Assembly (NCBI RefSeq): GCF_963924675.1
Contig: NW_027077445.1
Location: 124,001 to 188,000, forward strand
DNA length: 64,000 nucleotides
Direction: 5' to 3'
From: Phocoena phocoena
Lineage: Eukaryota; Chordata; Mammalia; Artiodactyla; Phocoenidae
In this document: piece after piece, positions 11,391 to 23,683 of the stretch
Layout of the letters: each line of letters opens with the position of its first letter
Numbering within the stretch: position 1 is the first letter of the stretch
Translations under genes and position numbers: made by a program
The notes under the pieces: generated by a model
Database searches by the model: none
What the model saw: the letters and a program-made list of their open reading frames with translations, nothing else
What the model was told of the DNA's origin: nothing

Positions 11391-12720
11391 GGTAAAGGAT
11401 GTCAGGACCGTCAGTGAAGTCACTGAGGATATACCTCCAGTAGTTCCTAAATCCTACACCCTGCTGGTCATTCTACCAACCACCAGGACGTGGTATTCTG
11501 TATTAGTCTTCACTGATGCCTTCTTTTGTATTCCATTAGTCCCAGAGTCACAAGACATTTTGGCTTGTGAGTGACAGGACTCAACATACAACTAAAACAA
11601 TACTTCCAGGCTGTCTTGCCCCAAGGGTTCAAAAATTCCCACACCATCTTTGGGGAAAGCTCAGCTAAAGACCTAAAAGTTCTACCTCTGGAATAGGAAA
11701 CACTCCTTCAATATTCAGACGACATTCTGATCGCCAGCCCTACTAAGGAGGCCTCAGAACTACCAAGCCAATAAAGGATAGAAGTTGTCCACGAAAAAGC
11801 TCAAGTATCACAGACTACGGTGACCTGCCTGGGCTTCATTCTCACAGAAGGTCGGAGAAGCCCATCCCAGGAAAGGGAAGAAACAATTTACAGCCTTACC
11901 CCTTTCTGAAACTAGAAGACAGCTTAGGGGTTCCTGGGGAAGCCAGGGTTTCCTGCCTCTGGATCCCTAACTACAGTCTACTAGCTGGGCCTCTATATGA
12001 AACACTGAAAGGAAAAGATGATGATCCTTTTGAATAGAATCCAGAAGTGGCCTTTCAAGAATGGAAAGAGCAGTCAATTCAGACCCTTGCCCTGGAACTC
12101 CCTAATTTAGCTAAACCCTTTGACCTTTACATTCCTGGTGAAAGGTGAATCGCCATTGGAGTATTAGTGCAAAAACTGGGACCACTTGAAATGGAACAAT
12201 GCAAGAATGCCATCCAGGTAGGATAAACTATGGTCACCAAGGGGCTTGGCCCACCGCCACATCTGGCCAAGATACTGGTGGTATCTGAAAACCTGGAAAT
12301 CAGCAGCCCAAAAGGCCACCTCCCTTCTAAGGGAAACGGACCCCACGTGGTGATCCTAACCCCCAACCATGCCCTGAAGTTGCAGGGTTTGCTCCGTAGG
12401 CACACTGACCTCGATTGAGGAGGCCCTCCAACTCCAACCTCCAGAGAGATAACCGGGGGCAACGGGGCACCATGACGACCCGTGTGACCATCACTTGACC
12501 TGGAGTTTCTCTCATAAAACAACAAGAGTGTGTCCCAAAAGAGTAGACTACTGCTTGCAGTACTTACTGTACCCAGAGGGGAGGTAATAATCTTGGCGGG
12601 GGAACCGTATATCATGCTGTCACCATAGAAAAGCCTACAGACACCCTGATGCTGGTGGCCAATAAGACCGGCTGGACTCCTGTTTATTTCCAAAGGCTCT
12701 TGACTCAGTGACCATCATGA
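11391..12720 (+). pseudogene. Degenerate class I endogenous retrovirus pol fragment
   Basis: Conceptual reading on the + strand gives scattered stretches typical of gammaretrovirus-like Pol. They run in order from reverse transcriptase (about 11,440-11,900), through the connection region (about 11,930-12,130), into RNase H (about 12,130-12,520). The catalytic box reads Tyr-Ser-Asp-Asp at 11712-11723, where intact relatives usually have a valine or methionine at the second position. Stop codons and frameshifts interrupt every segment, so it encodes no functional enzyme. No gag or env remnant was recognised in the window. Confidence 0.72.
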
Positions 12721-13640
12721 TCCTTCATCACCACTGACCCTGGACTGTCTCGGAGCTGAGCGGGCAGGATCCTGACACCTGGTGCTGTTTTTACGTTAAT
12801 TCAGGGGCCTAATGGAAGAAAGCGCAGACTGTTGGTCAGAGCATCTAGGCTGGCAGAAACGGTCAGTCAGAGCATCTAGGCTGGCAGAAACGGTCAGCCT
12901 AAGTTGGCCGGACAAATGTGGGGCGGGGTGAAACTGGACCTCACAGCGCCACTGCACATCTCCTTTCTGGACCCTTAAAGGTCATTAGAATCTATAACAC
13001 TTCCAATACTGGTGCTCAGGCGGACGAGCAGGGAGGCAGGAGGCCTGGGGACAATCAACGTCACCTGGAGGCTGCTGGGGAGAAGTTCTGACCCTCGCCC
13101 ACGGGTATGAGGCCTCCTAAATCAGCACTCAGCAGTTAGAGAAGAAGGGTCTGCACCCGCAGCACTCCAAGAATGAGGAAAGGGACAAAAGGCAGAAGAG
13201 AAGTTTGTCCCAGGCAAAGCCCCTTAAAAATGCCTGGGAGATAAAAATAGAATCTGGGCAATAAAATAAAGTCTAACCATTTTTATCCTTTGTGCTTTGT
13301 CTAATTTCAGGTGCTCCTAGTGTCCCACATACAGAGGTTCCACACCCGGCACTTCAGACCAGATTTCCTAGAGCAGAATGGCTCGATGACACTTCAGCTC
13401 CTGGGGCCCAGTTCAGACTCCGTGACATAGAGCCTGAGCTGCAGCCAACCAGGTCCTCGAGAGCTCAGCCCCCTCCCTCCCAGTGACTCTGACAGGATCT
13501 CTACACAGCAGCCCAGCCCACAGCCCACAGGGTAGCACCTCTCCATTCTCTGATCAAAATATAAAGTTTCCTTTGTTTTTGAACCAAACTCACTCTCGAT
13601 CTATTGGCTCCAATGACACTGGGCAGGGGGACACTTGTTG
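12721..13640 (+). mobile_element. LTR-like sequence downstream of ERV pol
   Basis: This stretch follows the pol remains and has LTR-like features: poly(A)-signal-like AATAAA motifs near 13,261, ATAAAGTTTCCTTTGTTTTTG near 13,559 (as at the ends of many class I LTRs), and a GGCTCCAATGACACTGGGCA segment near 13,605. Neither terminus could be fixed, and I found no second copy in the window, so it may be a decayed 3' LTR or a separate solo LTR. Confidence 0.4.
12835..12896. repeat. Exact 31-bp tandem duplication
   Basis: Two identical adjacent 31-base copies, each containing GAGCATCTAGGCTGGCAGAA, begin at 12835 and 12866. Short direct repeats of this kind are common in the U3 part of retroviral LTRs, which mildly supports the LTR-like call around it. 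Confidence 0.85.
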
Positions 13641-13999
13641 GCGTCCACTCTGGAGGATCAGTAACAGAAATTGAGAACATTGTAACTTCAATGAACAGAT
13701 GTGTGAGCCAAACTGTAATTAACATAGAACAGTGTATAAGGCTCGGGTAAAATAAGATGTTTCTAACACTTCCATTTGATATTTCCATCACTTTCTAATA
13801 AGCAAGTTCAGTGAAAAGGTTTGTCTTCTTTGTCAGGTCAATATTAGAGAAACAAAGTGATTTCTTTCCAAGGATGTACATCTAATAATCTTGGTTAAAG
13901 CTTCAATCTTGTTTTAAATGCTTTTGCATTGAAAATGATACCTCTCTTTCAGCTCCCCCATTTCTGAGAAGCATAAAATCTTATAATTTATTATTACCA
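13641..13999. other. AT-rich stretch, nothing recognised
   Basis: No gene, RNA or known repeat could be identified. It separates the ERV/LTR remains from the right-hand diverged satellite sequence. Confidence 0.4.
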
Positions 14000-14961
14000 A
14001 AGGGAAATGGTAGGAGGAGGGATAAATTAACAGTTTGGGATTAACACATACACACTGCTATGTATGAAATCATCAGCAAGGAACTACTGTATAGCACAGG
14101 GAACTACACTCAATATTTTGCAATAACCTATAAGGGGAAATGATCTGAAAAAGAATAGATATTTTTATTGACATCATCCATCAATGACAGTAAAAATGGA
14201 ATCTAAGGGAAGACAGTGGTGAGTGCTTCTGACCCTGAAGACTTCAATCATCTAAAGTTTGGACTCTGCCTACTTCCCAAGGCCCTTAATGAACATATGT
14301 GTAGCCGTAGCTTAAAAAATTCCCCAGTTTGGGTTGCGGAGAGACACTGATATTGAAAATCCCCTGGTGTTCTCCTCACATGAATGGGACCCTTCCTACA
14401 CCTAAAACATGCCTGTCACACCCAGAGGATGGTATACCGTCTGATCGGGAAAAGTTTGGAAAAGGCATCTCATCTCCTCATCTCTTGGTGCTAGGGTTCA
14501 CCACTCCAGCGTCTTTACTAACAGTCTCCCCACTTGGAGATGTCAGCACTGTCAACATCCTGTTGCATACAGTTTGGAATTTGTCCAGAGGATGAAGCAG
14601 AAGGAGGAGGAACAATGAGAGACAAGTCCTAGGTGTTCGGACAGGCACATGCCACTCTAATTTCCAATCAGGAAGACGAATTGACCAAAGGCTAGGGTTG
14701 CCCATGGAAACAGAATAGGGCTTGAGGAATCCTGATGCTTTGTGGCCAGTTCCCATAAACACAAGTTGGAAAATGGAACTCAGGGGCACTAAAATTCACG
14801 AAACTGCAGAATTGAAAATATCTATCACTGAAAAATGTCTTGAGGAAAGTCAGAGAAAAGGACTTGTAAGCAACGGAGAATGGCAGGAAAGGGATTGGAA
14901 GAGGTAGAAAGGACTCACCATTAAGCACAAGAAAAGGGGCTGAACATTGCCAACATTGCAG
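14000..14961 (+). repeat. Diverged satellite sequence at left edge of main array
   Basis: It opens with a well-preserved L1 3' UTR piece (about 14,010-14,170, with CTACTGTATAGCACAGGGAA at 14084), the counterpart of the decayed L1 tail in array units. It continues through sequence homologous to the array spacer (CCTTTACTAA-type and CCACTTGGAGA-type landmarks near 14,512-14,540) and into the L1 ORF2 part before the palindrome. Near 14,930-14,960 the ORF2 match (AAAAGGGGCTGAACATTGCC) is visibly closer to L1 than the homogenised units are. Confidence 0.75.
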
Positions 14962-16697
14962 TTGGCCAAAAAGGGTGTATGCGTCTTTTTCTGTATATAT
15001 TCAAGAAAAGGGCATACACTTTTTTAGCCAACCAAACAGGTGGGCACTGGAAATCAATACTACAAAACATATCACTTTGCATCAGTCAGAAGAGCCGTCC
15101 TCATAAAGTGTAAACACCAGAAATGCAGGACAGGGCAAGGAGAAAAGGGAGCCCTGTGAGTCTTATAGTGGAAATGTATATTGCCAACGGTCACTCTGGA
15201 TAAGTCTATTGTGTTTACTAAAGCATCTAAAAAATGAGCTACCGAGCACAGGGCACTTGCACTCATGGACGTATATCTTGGGAAAAACAAAAATCGAGAG
15301 GACACAGGCACCCCAATGTTTACCACCTCTCTGTTTAAAAGATCCTCGACTAGGATATAACTTAAATGTATCTGCAGAGAAAAAACGGACAGAGATGTGG
15401 TGCTTATGTAGAGTGGAATATTACTCAGCCTGGAAATCAATGAAATACGGCCAGTTATAACAACTCCAGAGGAGTTACGTGTGATCATTCGAAGTCACAT
15501 AATTCAAAAAGAAAAAGACATAAGATATTACTAATACATGGAATGTTAACATGGCTACACATGAACTGAATTACAAAAGAGAAGAGGGTTTCAAATTAAG
15601 AAAATCAACTTATGCTTCCTTAAGGGGAAAGGTGAGTTGGAGTGCTGCATAAAACCAGAGATTGAAATTAGCACAGATACCCTTCCATAAGCCAAATATG
15701 TAATAGTCAATACCTACTCCTTGCTCAACGAAATGGACTCAACACGCCATATTCAATGCCTAAGAATATACCGGATTAGTAAGAATGTTAAAACCCATGG
15801 ACTTATATGTCTCCGTAAGAGAAACAAGCGCGTGTACAGCGGCATAAACGAAGCAGTGAAAATCCGATAAATCCCATTATTAAAATAAATTTCAAAAACA
15901 AAACACAATGACAGTGAAATAGGTAGCAATAATTAAATAATTCACTCAGGGCATGTGATGCAACCGGGATTTAACACATCTACACCCAGAGCTGCTTGAG
16001 ACATAAGGCTGGACACTTCAGGCTGATAGCATTGGTGAGTTTTGGTGAACAAATGCAGATCCTTTGAAGTCATACTGCATGGTAACCATACCAAGGGTCC
16101 CAACTCTCCAGGTTCAAGGGATTCTTTCTTCAGCTAAAACATGCGTGGGAAACGCCGAGTATGATCCACCGTGTGATGAGGAAACGATTTAAAATGCATC
16201 TCAGTTTTCGTATCCTGGTCCTCGGGTTCACCATTCCAGACGGTTTACTAACACTCTCCCCGCTAGGAGAGTCAATGCCTTTAACCTCCTGTGTGGCACA
16301 GCTTGCAATTTCTGCGCAAGATGAACAGGAATAGGGAGAACCAATGAGAGACTAGCTGTAGGTGTCTGCACGGGCAAATGTAACGCTCATTTCCCACCAG
16401 GAAGAGGAATTAACCAAAGGCTCAGAGTGCCCTGCCGGAAACAGATTAGGGCCTGAAGCACTCCTGCGGTTTTGTGCCCAGCTCACAAGAAAGCGAGTTG
16501 AAGAAAGTAGCTCAGGGGCACTGTAATACACAAACCTGCAGAAGTATAAATGACAACTATCCTCCAAAAATATATTGAAGTAAGCCTGCGAAGGGGACTT
16601 GAAAGCGGGGCAGAATTTCAGGAAAACGATTGCAGGGGGTAGACTGGAATTGCCCTGAAAGCATAGTAAAAGAGGCAGAACGTCGACAATGATGCAC
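14962..16697 (+). repeat. Satellite unit 0, transition from diverged to homogenised
   Basis: 1,736 bp from palindrome to palindrome. The first ~700 bp are strongly diverged and L1-like (GGCACCCCAATGTTTACCAC at 15307). From about 15,650-15,720 onward it resembles the core array. The palindrome (14962-15033) is decayed. The shift inside one unit marks how far homogenisation has spread. Confidence 0.85.
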
Positions 16698-18443
16698 TTG
16701 GGCAAAAAGTGCATATGCATTTTTTCCTGAATATATTCAGGAAAAAACGCATTCACCCTTTTTCACAAACCAAGCAAGCCTGTAAAGGAAATCTGCACTA
16801 CAATGAAGTCTCACTGCCCCCTAGGCAAAAGGGCCATCTGTATAAAGTGTAAAATCCAGAAAGGTAGGACAGGATATGGAGAACAGGGAGCCTTGTTATG
16901 CTGATTGGCAGGATATAAATTGCCAACAGCCACCCTGGAGAACTGTATGGTGTTTCCTGAAACACATAAGAAACAAAGCAACACAGCCTATGGAACTTCC
17001 ACTTATGGTCCCAAAGATTACGGAAATTAAAATCAAAAACAGAAAGCCACACCAATGTTTGGGACGGCTATGTTCCCAAGAAGCTCGTCTACAGTACCAG
17101 GTAAATATCCCAGAAAGCAAAAAATGGATAAAGAAGTTGTGGCACGTACGTACAATGCAATATCACTCAGCAATGAAATCTCTGTCATCAGGCCCGTAGC
17201 GGCATAATGAGTGGATGCAGGTACGGTGATTCTACGTGAACTACGACACACAGAAAAAGAAACATCATAAGATATCACTAATACACGGAATGTAAACTTG
17301 ACAAAACATGAACTGAATTACAAAACAGCACAGTGTCTCAAATTTAGAAAACCAACTAGTGCTTGCTTATGGGGAAAGGTGCGTTGGGGTGCTGCATAAA
17401 ACCAGAGACTGAAATTAGCACAGATAACATTCCATAAGCCAAATATGTAATAGACAAGACCTACTCCTAGCTCAACGAAATGGACTCAACACCACATATT
17501 CAACGCCTAGGAATATACCTGACTAGGAAGAATCTTAAAACCCATGGATTTATATGTCTCCGTAAGAGAATCAAGCATGTGTACAGCGGCCGAAACACAG
17601 CAGTGAAAATCCGATAAATCCAATTATCAAAATAAATTTCAAAAACAAAACACAAAGACAGTGAAATAGAGAGCAATTCTTAAATAATTCACTCAGAGCA
17701 GGTGATGCAACCGGGATTTACCACAACTACACCCAGAGCTGGTTGAAACATAAGGCTGGACACTTCAGGCTGATAGCATTGGTGAGTTTCGGTGAGCAAA
17801 TGCAGACCCTTTGAAGTCATACTGCATGGTACCCATTCCATGGGTCCCAACTCTCCAGGTTCAAAGGATTCTTCCTCCAGCTAAAACATGCATGGGAAAC
17901 CCACAGTATGGTCCACCGTGTGATTGGGAAACGATTTAAAATGCATGTCAGTTTTTGTATCCTTGTCCTTGGGTTCACCATTCCAGATGCTTTACTAACA
18001 CTCTCCCCGCTTGGAGAGTCAGTGCCTTTAACCTCCTATTTGACACAGCTTGCAATTTCTGTGCAAGATGAACAGGAATAGGAGAAGCAATGAGAGACTA
18101 GATGTAGGTGTCTGCACGGGCAAATGGAACGCTCATTTCCCACCAGGAAGAGGAATTAACCAAAGGCTCAGCGTGCCCTGCTGGAAACAGATTAGTGCCT
18201 GAAGCAATCCTGCGGTTTTGTGCCCAGCTCACAAGAAAGCGAGTTGAAGAAAGGACCTCAGGGGCACTGTAATTCACAAACCTGCAGAGTTATAAATGAC
18301 ACCTATCGTCCAAAAGTATATTGAAGTAAGCCTGCGAAGGGGACTTGAAAGCGGGGCAGAATTTCAGGAAAACGATTGCAGGGGGTAGACTGGAATTGCC
18401 CTGAAAGCATAGGAAAAGAGGCAGAACGTCAACAATGATGCAC
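16698..18443 (+). repeat. Satellite unit 1 (mixed type)
   Basis: 1,746 bp. Subfamily sites are mixed (CTTCCAC with CCAAAGATTACGG, CCAATGTTTGGG, TTCCCAAG, TACCAGG), as expected next to the diverged edge. The left palindrome arm carries GTGCATATGCA and the right arm is degraded (CATTCACCC). The L1 ORF2 C-terminal frame is open at 16876-17199. Confidence 0.9.
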
Positions 18444-20189
18444 TTGGCCAAAAAGGGCGTATGCGTTTTTTTCTGAATATATTCAGGAAAAAACGCATAC
18501 GCCCTTTTTGGCCAACCAAGCAAGCCTGTAAAGGAAATCTGCACTACAATGAAATCTCACTGCCCCCCGGGCAAAAGGGCCATCTGAAAAAAGTGTAAAA
18601 TCCAGAAAGGTAGGACAGCATATGGAGAACAGGGAGCCTTGTTATGCTGATTGGCAGGATGTAAATTGTGAACAGCCACCCTGGAGAAGTGTATGGTGTT
18701 TCCTGAAACACGTAAGAAATAAAGCAACACAGCTTATGGCAATTGCACATATGGTCCTATTGCTTAGGAAAATTAAAATCAAAAACAGAGAGCCACCCCA
18801 AAGTTTGGGACGGCTGTGTTCCCAAGAAGCTCGTCTACAGTACCAGGTAAATATCCCAGAAAGCAAAAAATGGATAAAGAATTTGTGGCACGTACGTACA
18901 ATGCAATATCACTCAGCAATGAAATCTGTGTCATCAGGCCCGTAGCGGCATAGTGAGTGGATGCAGGTACGGTGATTCTACGTGAACTACGTCACACAGA
19001 AAAAGAAACATCATAAGATATCACTAATACACGGAATGTAAACTTGACTACACATGAACAGAATTACAAAACAGAACAGGGTCCCAAATTTAGAAAACCA
19101 ACTAGTGCTTTCTTATGGTGAAAGGTGCCTTGGGGTGCTGCATAAAACCAGAGACTGAAATTAGCACAGATAACATTTCATAAGCCAAATATGTAATAGA
19201 GAAGACCTACTACTTTCTCAACGAAATGGACCCATCACCACATATTCAACGCCTAGGAATATACATGACTAGTAAGAATCTTAAAACCCATGGATTTATA
19301 TGTCTCCGTAAGAGAATCAAGCGTCTGTACAGCAGCATAAACGCAGCAGTGAAAATCCGATAAATCCCATTATCAAAATAAATTTCAAAAACAAAACACA
19401 AAGACAGTGAAATAGAGAGCAATTCTTAAATAATTCACTCAGGGCATGTGATGCAACCGGGATTGACCACATCTACACCCAGAGCTGGTTGAGACATAAG
19501 GCTGGACACTTCAGGCTGATAGCATTGGTGAGTTTCAATGAGCAAATGCAGACCCTTTAAAGTCATACTGCATGGTACCTATTCCATGGGTCCCAACTCT
19601 CCAGGTTCAAAGGACTCTTCCTCCAGCTAAAACATGCATGGGAAATCCACAGTATGGTCCACCGTGTGATTGGGAAACGATTTAAAATGCATCTCAGGTT
19701 TCGTATCCTGGTCCTCGGGTTCACCATTCCAGATGCTTTACTAACACTCTCCCCGCTTGGAGAGTCAGTGCCTTTAACCTCCTATTTGGCACATCTTGCA
19801 ATTTCTGTGCAAGATGAACAAGAATAGGAGAACCAAAGAGAGACTAGATGTAGCTGTCTGCACGGGCAAATGTAACTCTCATTTCCCACCAGAAAGAGGA
19901 ATTAAACAAAGGCTCAGCGTGCCCTGCTGGAAACAGATTAGGGCCTGAAGCAATCCTGCGGTTTTGTGCCCAGCTCACAAGAAAGCGAGTTGAAGAAAGG
20001 AGCTCAGGGGCACTGTAATTCAAAATCCTGGAGAGTTATAAATGACAGCGATCCTCCAAAAATATATTGAAGTAAGCCTGCGAAGGGGACTGGAGAGCGG
20101 GGCAGAATTTCAGGAAAACGATTGCAGGGGGTAGACTGGAATTGCCCTGAAAGCATAGGAAAAGAGGCAGAACGTCGACAATGATGCAC
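18444..20189 (+). repeat. Satellite unit 2 (type A)
   Basis: 1,746 bp. Type A sites: CAATTGCAC, CCAAAGTTTGGG, TTCCCAAG, TACCAGG. The palindrome has one mismatch beside the centre. The L1 ORF2 C-terminal frame is open at 18622-18945. The L1 tail carries the GCATAAACG allele also seen in units 5, 10 and 15. Confidence 0.92.
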
Positions 20190-21937
20190 TTGGCCAAAAA
20201 GGGCGTATGCGTTTTTTCCTGAATATATTCAGGAAAAAACGCATACGACCTTTTTAGCCAACCAAGCAAGCCTGTTAAAGAAATCTGCACTACAATGAAG
20301 TCTCACGGCCCACCAGGCAAAAGGGCCATCTGTAAAAAGTGTAAAATCCATAAAGGTAGGACAGGATATGGAGAACAGGGAGCCTTGTTATGCTGATTGA
20401 CAGGATGTAAATTGCCAGCAGCCACGCTGGAGAAGTGTATGGTGTTTCCTGCAACACGTAAGAAATAAAGCAACACAGGCTATGGCAATTGCACTTATGG
20501 TCCTATTGCTTAGGGAAATTAAAATGAAAAACGGAGAGCCACCCCGAAGTTTGGGACGGCTGTGTTCCCAAGAAGCTCGTCTACAGTACCAGGTAAATAT
20601 CCCAGAAAACAAAAAATGGATAAAGAAGTTGTGGCACGTACTTGCAATGCAATATCACTCAGCAATGAAATCTGTGTCATCAGGCCCGTTGCGGCATAGT
20701 GAGTGGATGCAGGTACGGTGATTCTACGTGAACTACGTCACACAGAAAAAGAAACATCATAAGATATCACTAATATACGGAATGTAAACTTGACTACACA
20801 TGAACTGAATTACAAAACAGAACAGGGTCTCAAATTTAGAAAACCAAGTAGTACTTGCTTATGGGGAAAGGTGCCTTGGGGTGCTGCATAAAACCAGAGA
20901 CTGAAATTAGCACAGATAACATTCCATAAGCCAAATATGTAATAGACAAGACCTACTCCTTGCTCAACGAAATGGACTCAACACCACATATTCAACGCCT
21001 AGGAATATACCTGACTAGGAAGAATCTTAAAACCCATGGATATATATGTCTCCATAAGAGAATCAAGCGTGTGTACAGCGGCCAAAACGCAGCCGTGAAA
21101 ATCCGATAAATCCCATTATCAAAATAAATTTCGAAAACAAAACACAAAGACAGTGAAATAGAGAGCAATTCTTAAATAATTCACTCAGGGCATGTGATGC
21201 AACCGGGATTGACCACATCTACACCCAGAGCTGGTTGAGACATAAGGCTGGACACTTCAGGCTGATAGCATAGGTGAGTTTCGGTGAGCAAATGCAGACC
21301 CTCTGAAGTCATACTGCATGGTACCTATTCCACTGGTCCCAACTCTTCAGGTTCAAGGGATTCTTCCTCCAGCTAAAACATGCATGGGAAACCCACAGTA
21401 TGGTCCACCGTGTGATAGGGAAACGATTTAAAATGCATCTCAGTTTTCGTATCCTGGTCCTCGGGTTCACCATTCCAGATGCTTTACTAACACTCTCCCC
21501 GCTTGGAGAGTCAGTGCCTTTAACCTCCTCTTTGACACAGCTTGCAATTTCTGTGCAAGATGAACAGGAATAGGGAGAACCAATGAGAGACTAGCTGTAG
21601 GTGTCTGCACGGGCAAATGTAATGCTCATTTCCCACCAGGAAGAGGAATTAACCAAAGGCTCAGCGTGCCCTGCCGGAAACAGATTAGGGCCTGAAGCAA
21701 TCCTGCGGTTTTGTGCCCAGCTCACAAGAAAGCGAGTTGAAGAAAGGAGCTCATGGGCACTGTAATTCACAAACCTGCAGAGTTATAAATGACAGCTATC
21801 CTCCAAAAATATATTGAAGTAAGCCTGCGCAGGGGAGTTGAAAGTGGGGCAGAATTTCAGGAAAACGATTGCAGGGGGTAGACTGGAAATTGCCCTGAAA
21901 GCATAGGAAAAGAGGCAGAACGTCGACAATGATGCAC
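20190..21937 (+). repeat. Satellite unit 3 (type A)
   Basis: 1,748 bp. Two mismatches in the right palindrome arm (ACGACC, TAGCC). The ORF2-derived frame is closed by TGA at 20398-20400, where sister units read TGG. The stretch from about 21,326 (CTATTCCACTGGTCCC) onward matches unit 10, seven units away. Confidence 0.92.
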
Positions 21938-23683
21938 TTGGCCAAAAAGGGCGTATGCGTTTTTTCCTGAATATATTCAGGAAAAAACGCATACGCACTT
22001 TTTGGCCAACCAAGCAAGCCTGTAAAGGAAATCTGCACTACAATGAAGTCTCACTGCCCCAGGGGCAAAAGGGCCATCTGAAAAAAGTGTAAAATCCAGA
22101 AAGGTAGGACAGGATATGGAGAACAGGGAGCCTTGTTATGCTGATTGGCAGGATGTAAATTGCCAACAGCCAGCCTGGAGAAGTGTATGGTGTTTCCTGA
22201 AACACATAAGAAACAAAGCAACACAGCCTATGGCACTTCCACTTATGGTCCTATAGCTTACGGAAATTAAAATCAAAAACAGAGAGCCACCCCAATATTT
22301 GGGACGGCTGTGTTCAGAAAAGCTCGTCTACAGTATCAGGTAAATATTCCAGAAAGCAAAAAATGGATAAAGAAGTTGTGGCACGTACGTACAATGCAAT
22401 ATCACTCAGCAATGAAATCTGTGTCATCAGGCCCGTAGCGGCATAGTGAGTGGATGCAGGTACGGTGATTCTACGTGAACTACGTCACACAGAAAAAGAA
22501 ACATCATAAGATATCACTAATACACGGAATGTAAACTTGACTACACATGAACTGAATTACAAAACAGAACAGGGTCTCAAATTTAGAAAACCAACTAGTG
22601 CTTGCTTATGGGGAAAGGTGCGTTGGGGTGCTGCATAAAACCAGAGACTGAAATTAGCACAGATAACATTCCATAAGCCAAATATATAATAGACAAGACC
22701 TACTCCTTGCTCAACGAAATGGACTCAACACCACATATTCAACGTCTAGGAATATACCTGACTAGGAAGAATCTTAAAACCCATGGATATATATGTCTCC
22801 GTAAGAGAATCAAGCGTGTGTACAGCGGCCGAAACGCAGCAGTGAAAATCCGATAAATCCCATTATCAAAATAAATTTCGATAACAAAACACAAAGACAG
22901 TGAAATAGAGAGCAATTCTTAAATAATTCACTCTGGGCATGTGATGCAACCGGGATTGACCACATCTACACCCAGAGCTGGTTGAGACATAAGGCTGGAC
23001 ACTTCAGGCTGATAGCATTGGTGAGTTTCGGTGAGCAAATGCAGACCCTTTGAAGTCATACTGCATGGTACCTATTCCATGGCTCCCAACTCTTCAGGTT
23101 CAAGAGATTCTTCCTCCAGCTAAAACATGCATGGGAAACCCACAGTATGGTCCACCGTGTGATTGGGAAACGATTTAAAATGCATCTCAGTTTTCCTATC
23201 CTGGTCCTCGGGTTCACCATTCCAGATGCTTTACTAACATTCTCCCTGCTTGGAGAGTCAGTGCCTTTAACCTCCTGTTTGGCACAGCTTGCAATTTCTG
23301 TGCAAGATGAACAGGAATAGGGAGAACCAATGAGAGACTAGCTGTAGGTGTCTGCATGGGCAAATGTAACACTCATTGCCCACCAGGAAGAGGAAGTAAC
23401 CAAAGGCTCAGCGGGCCCTCCTGGAAACAGATTAGTGCCTGAAGCAATCCTGCGGTTTTCTGCTCAGCTAACAAGAAAGCGAGTTGAAGAAAGGAGCTCA
23501 GGGGCACTGTAATTCACAAACCTGCAGAGTTATAAATGACAGCTATCTTCCAAAAGTATATTGAAGTAAGCCTGCGAAGGGGACTTGAAAGCGGGGCAGA
23601 ATTTCAGGAAAACGATTGCAGGGGGTAGACTGGAATGGCCATGAAAGCATAGGAAAACAGGCACAACGTCGAAAATGATGCAC
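21938..23683 (+). repeat. Satellite unit 4 (type B)
   Basis: 1,746 bp. Type B sites: CACTTCCAC, ATAGCTTACGG, CCAATATTTGGG, TATCAGG. A private TTCAGAAAAGC change at the usual TTCACAAGAAGC. The right palindrome arm has GCATACGCAC. Confidence 0.92.

Noticed and set aside
10863..11423. 186-codon minus-strand frame
   Set aside because: Runs through the minisatellite at 11.16-11.39 kb and contains its repeated peptide; best explained by the repeat.
12127..12693. 188-codon minus-strand frame opposite the ERV
   Set aside because: It lies antisense to recognisable RNase H-region remains and shows no domain of its own.
9900..14000. Cetartiodactyl SINEs or tRNA genes in the island
   Set aside because: No A/B-box pair, clover-leaf or known whale SINE head was found by eye.
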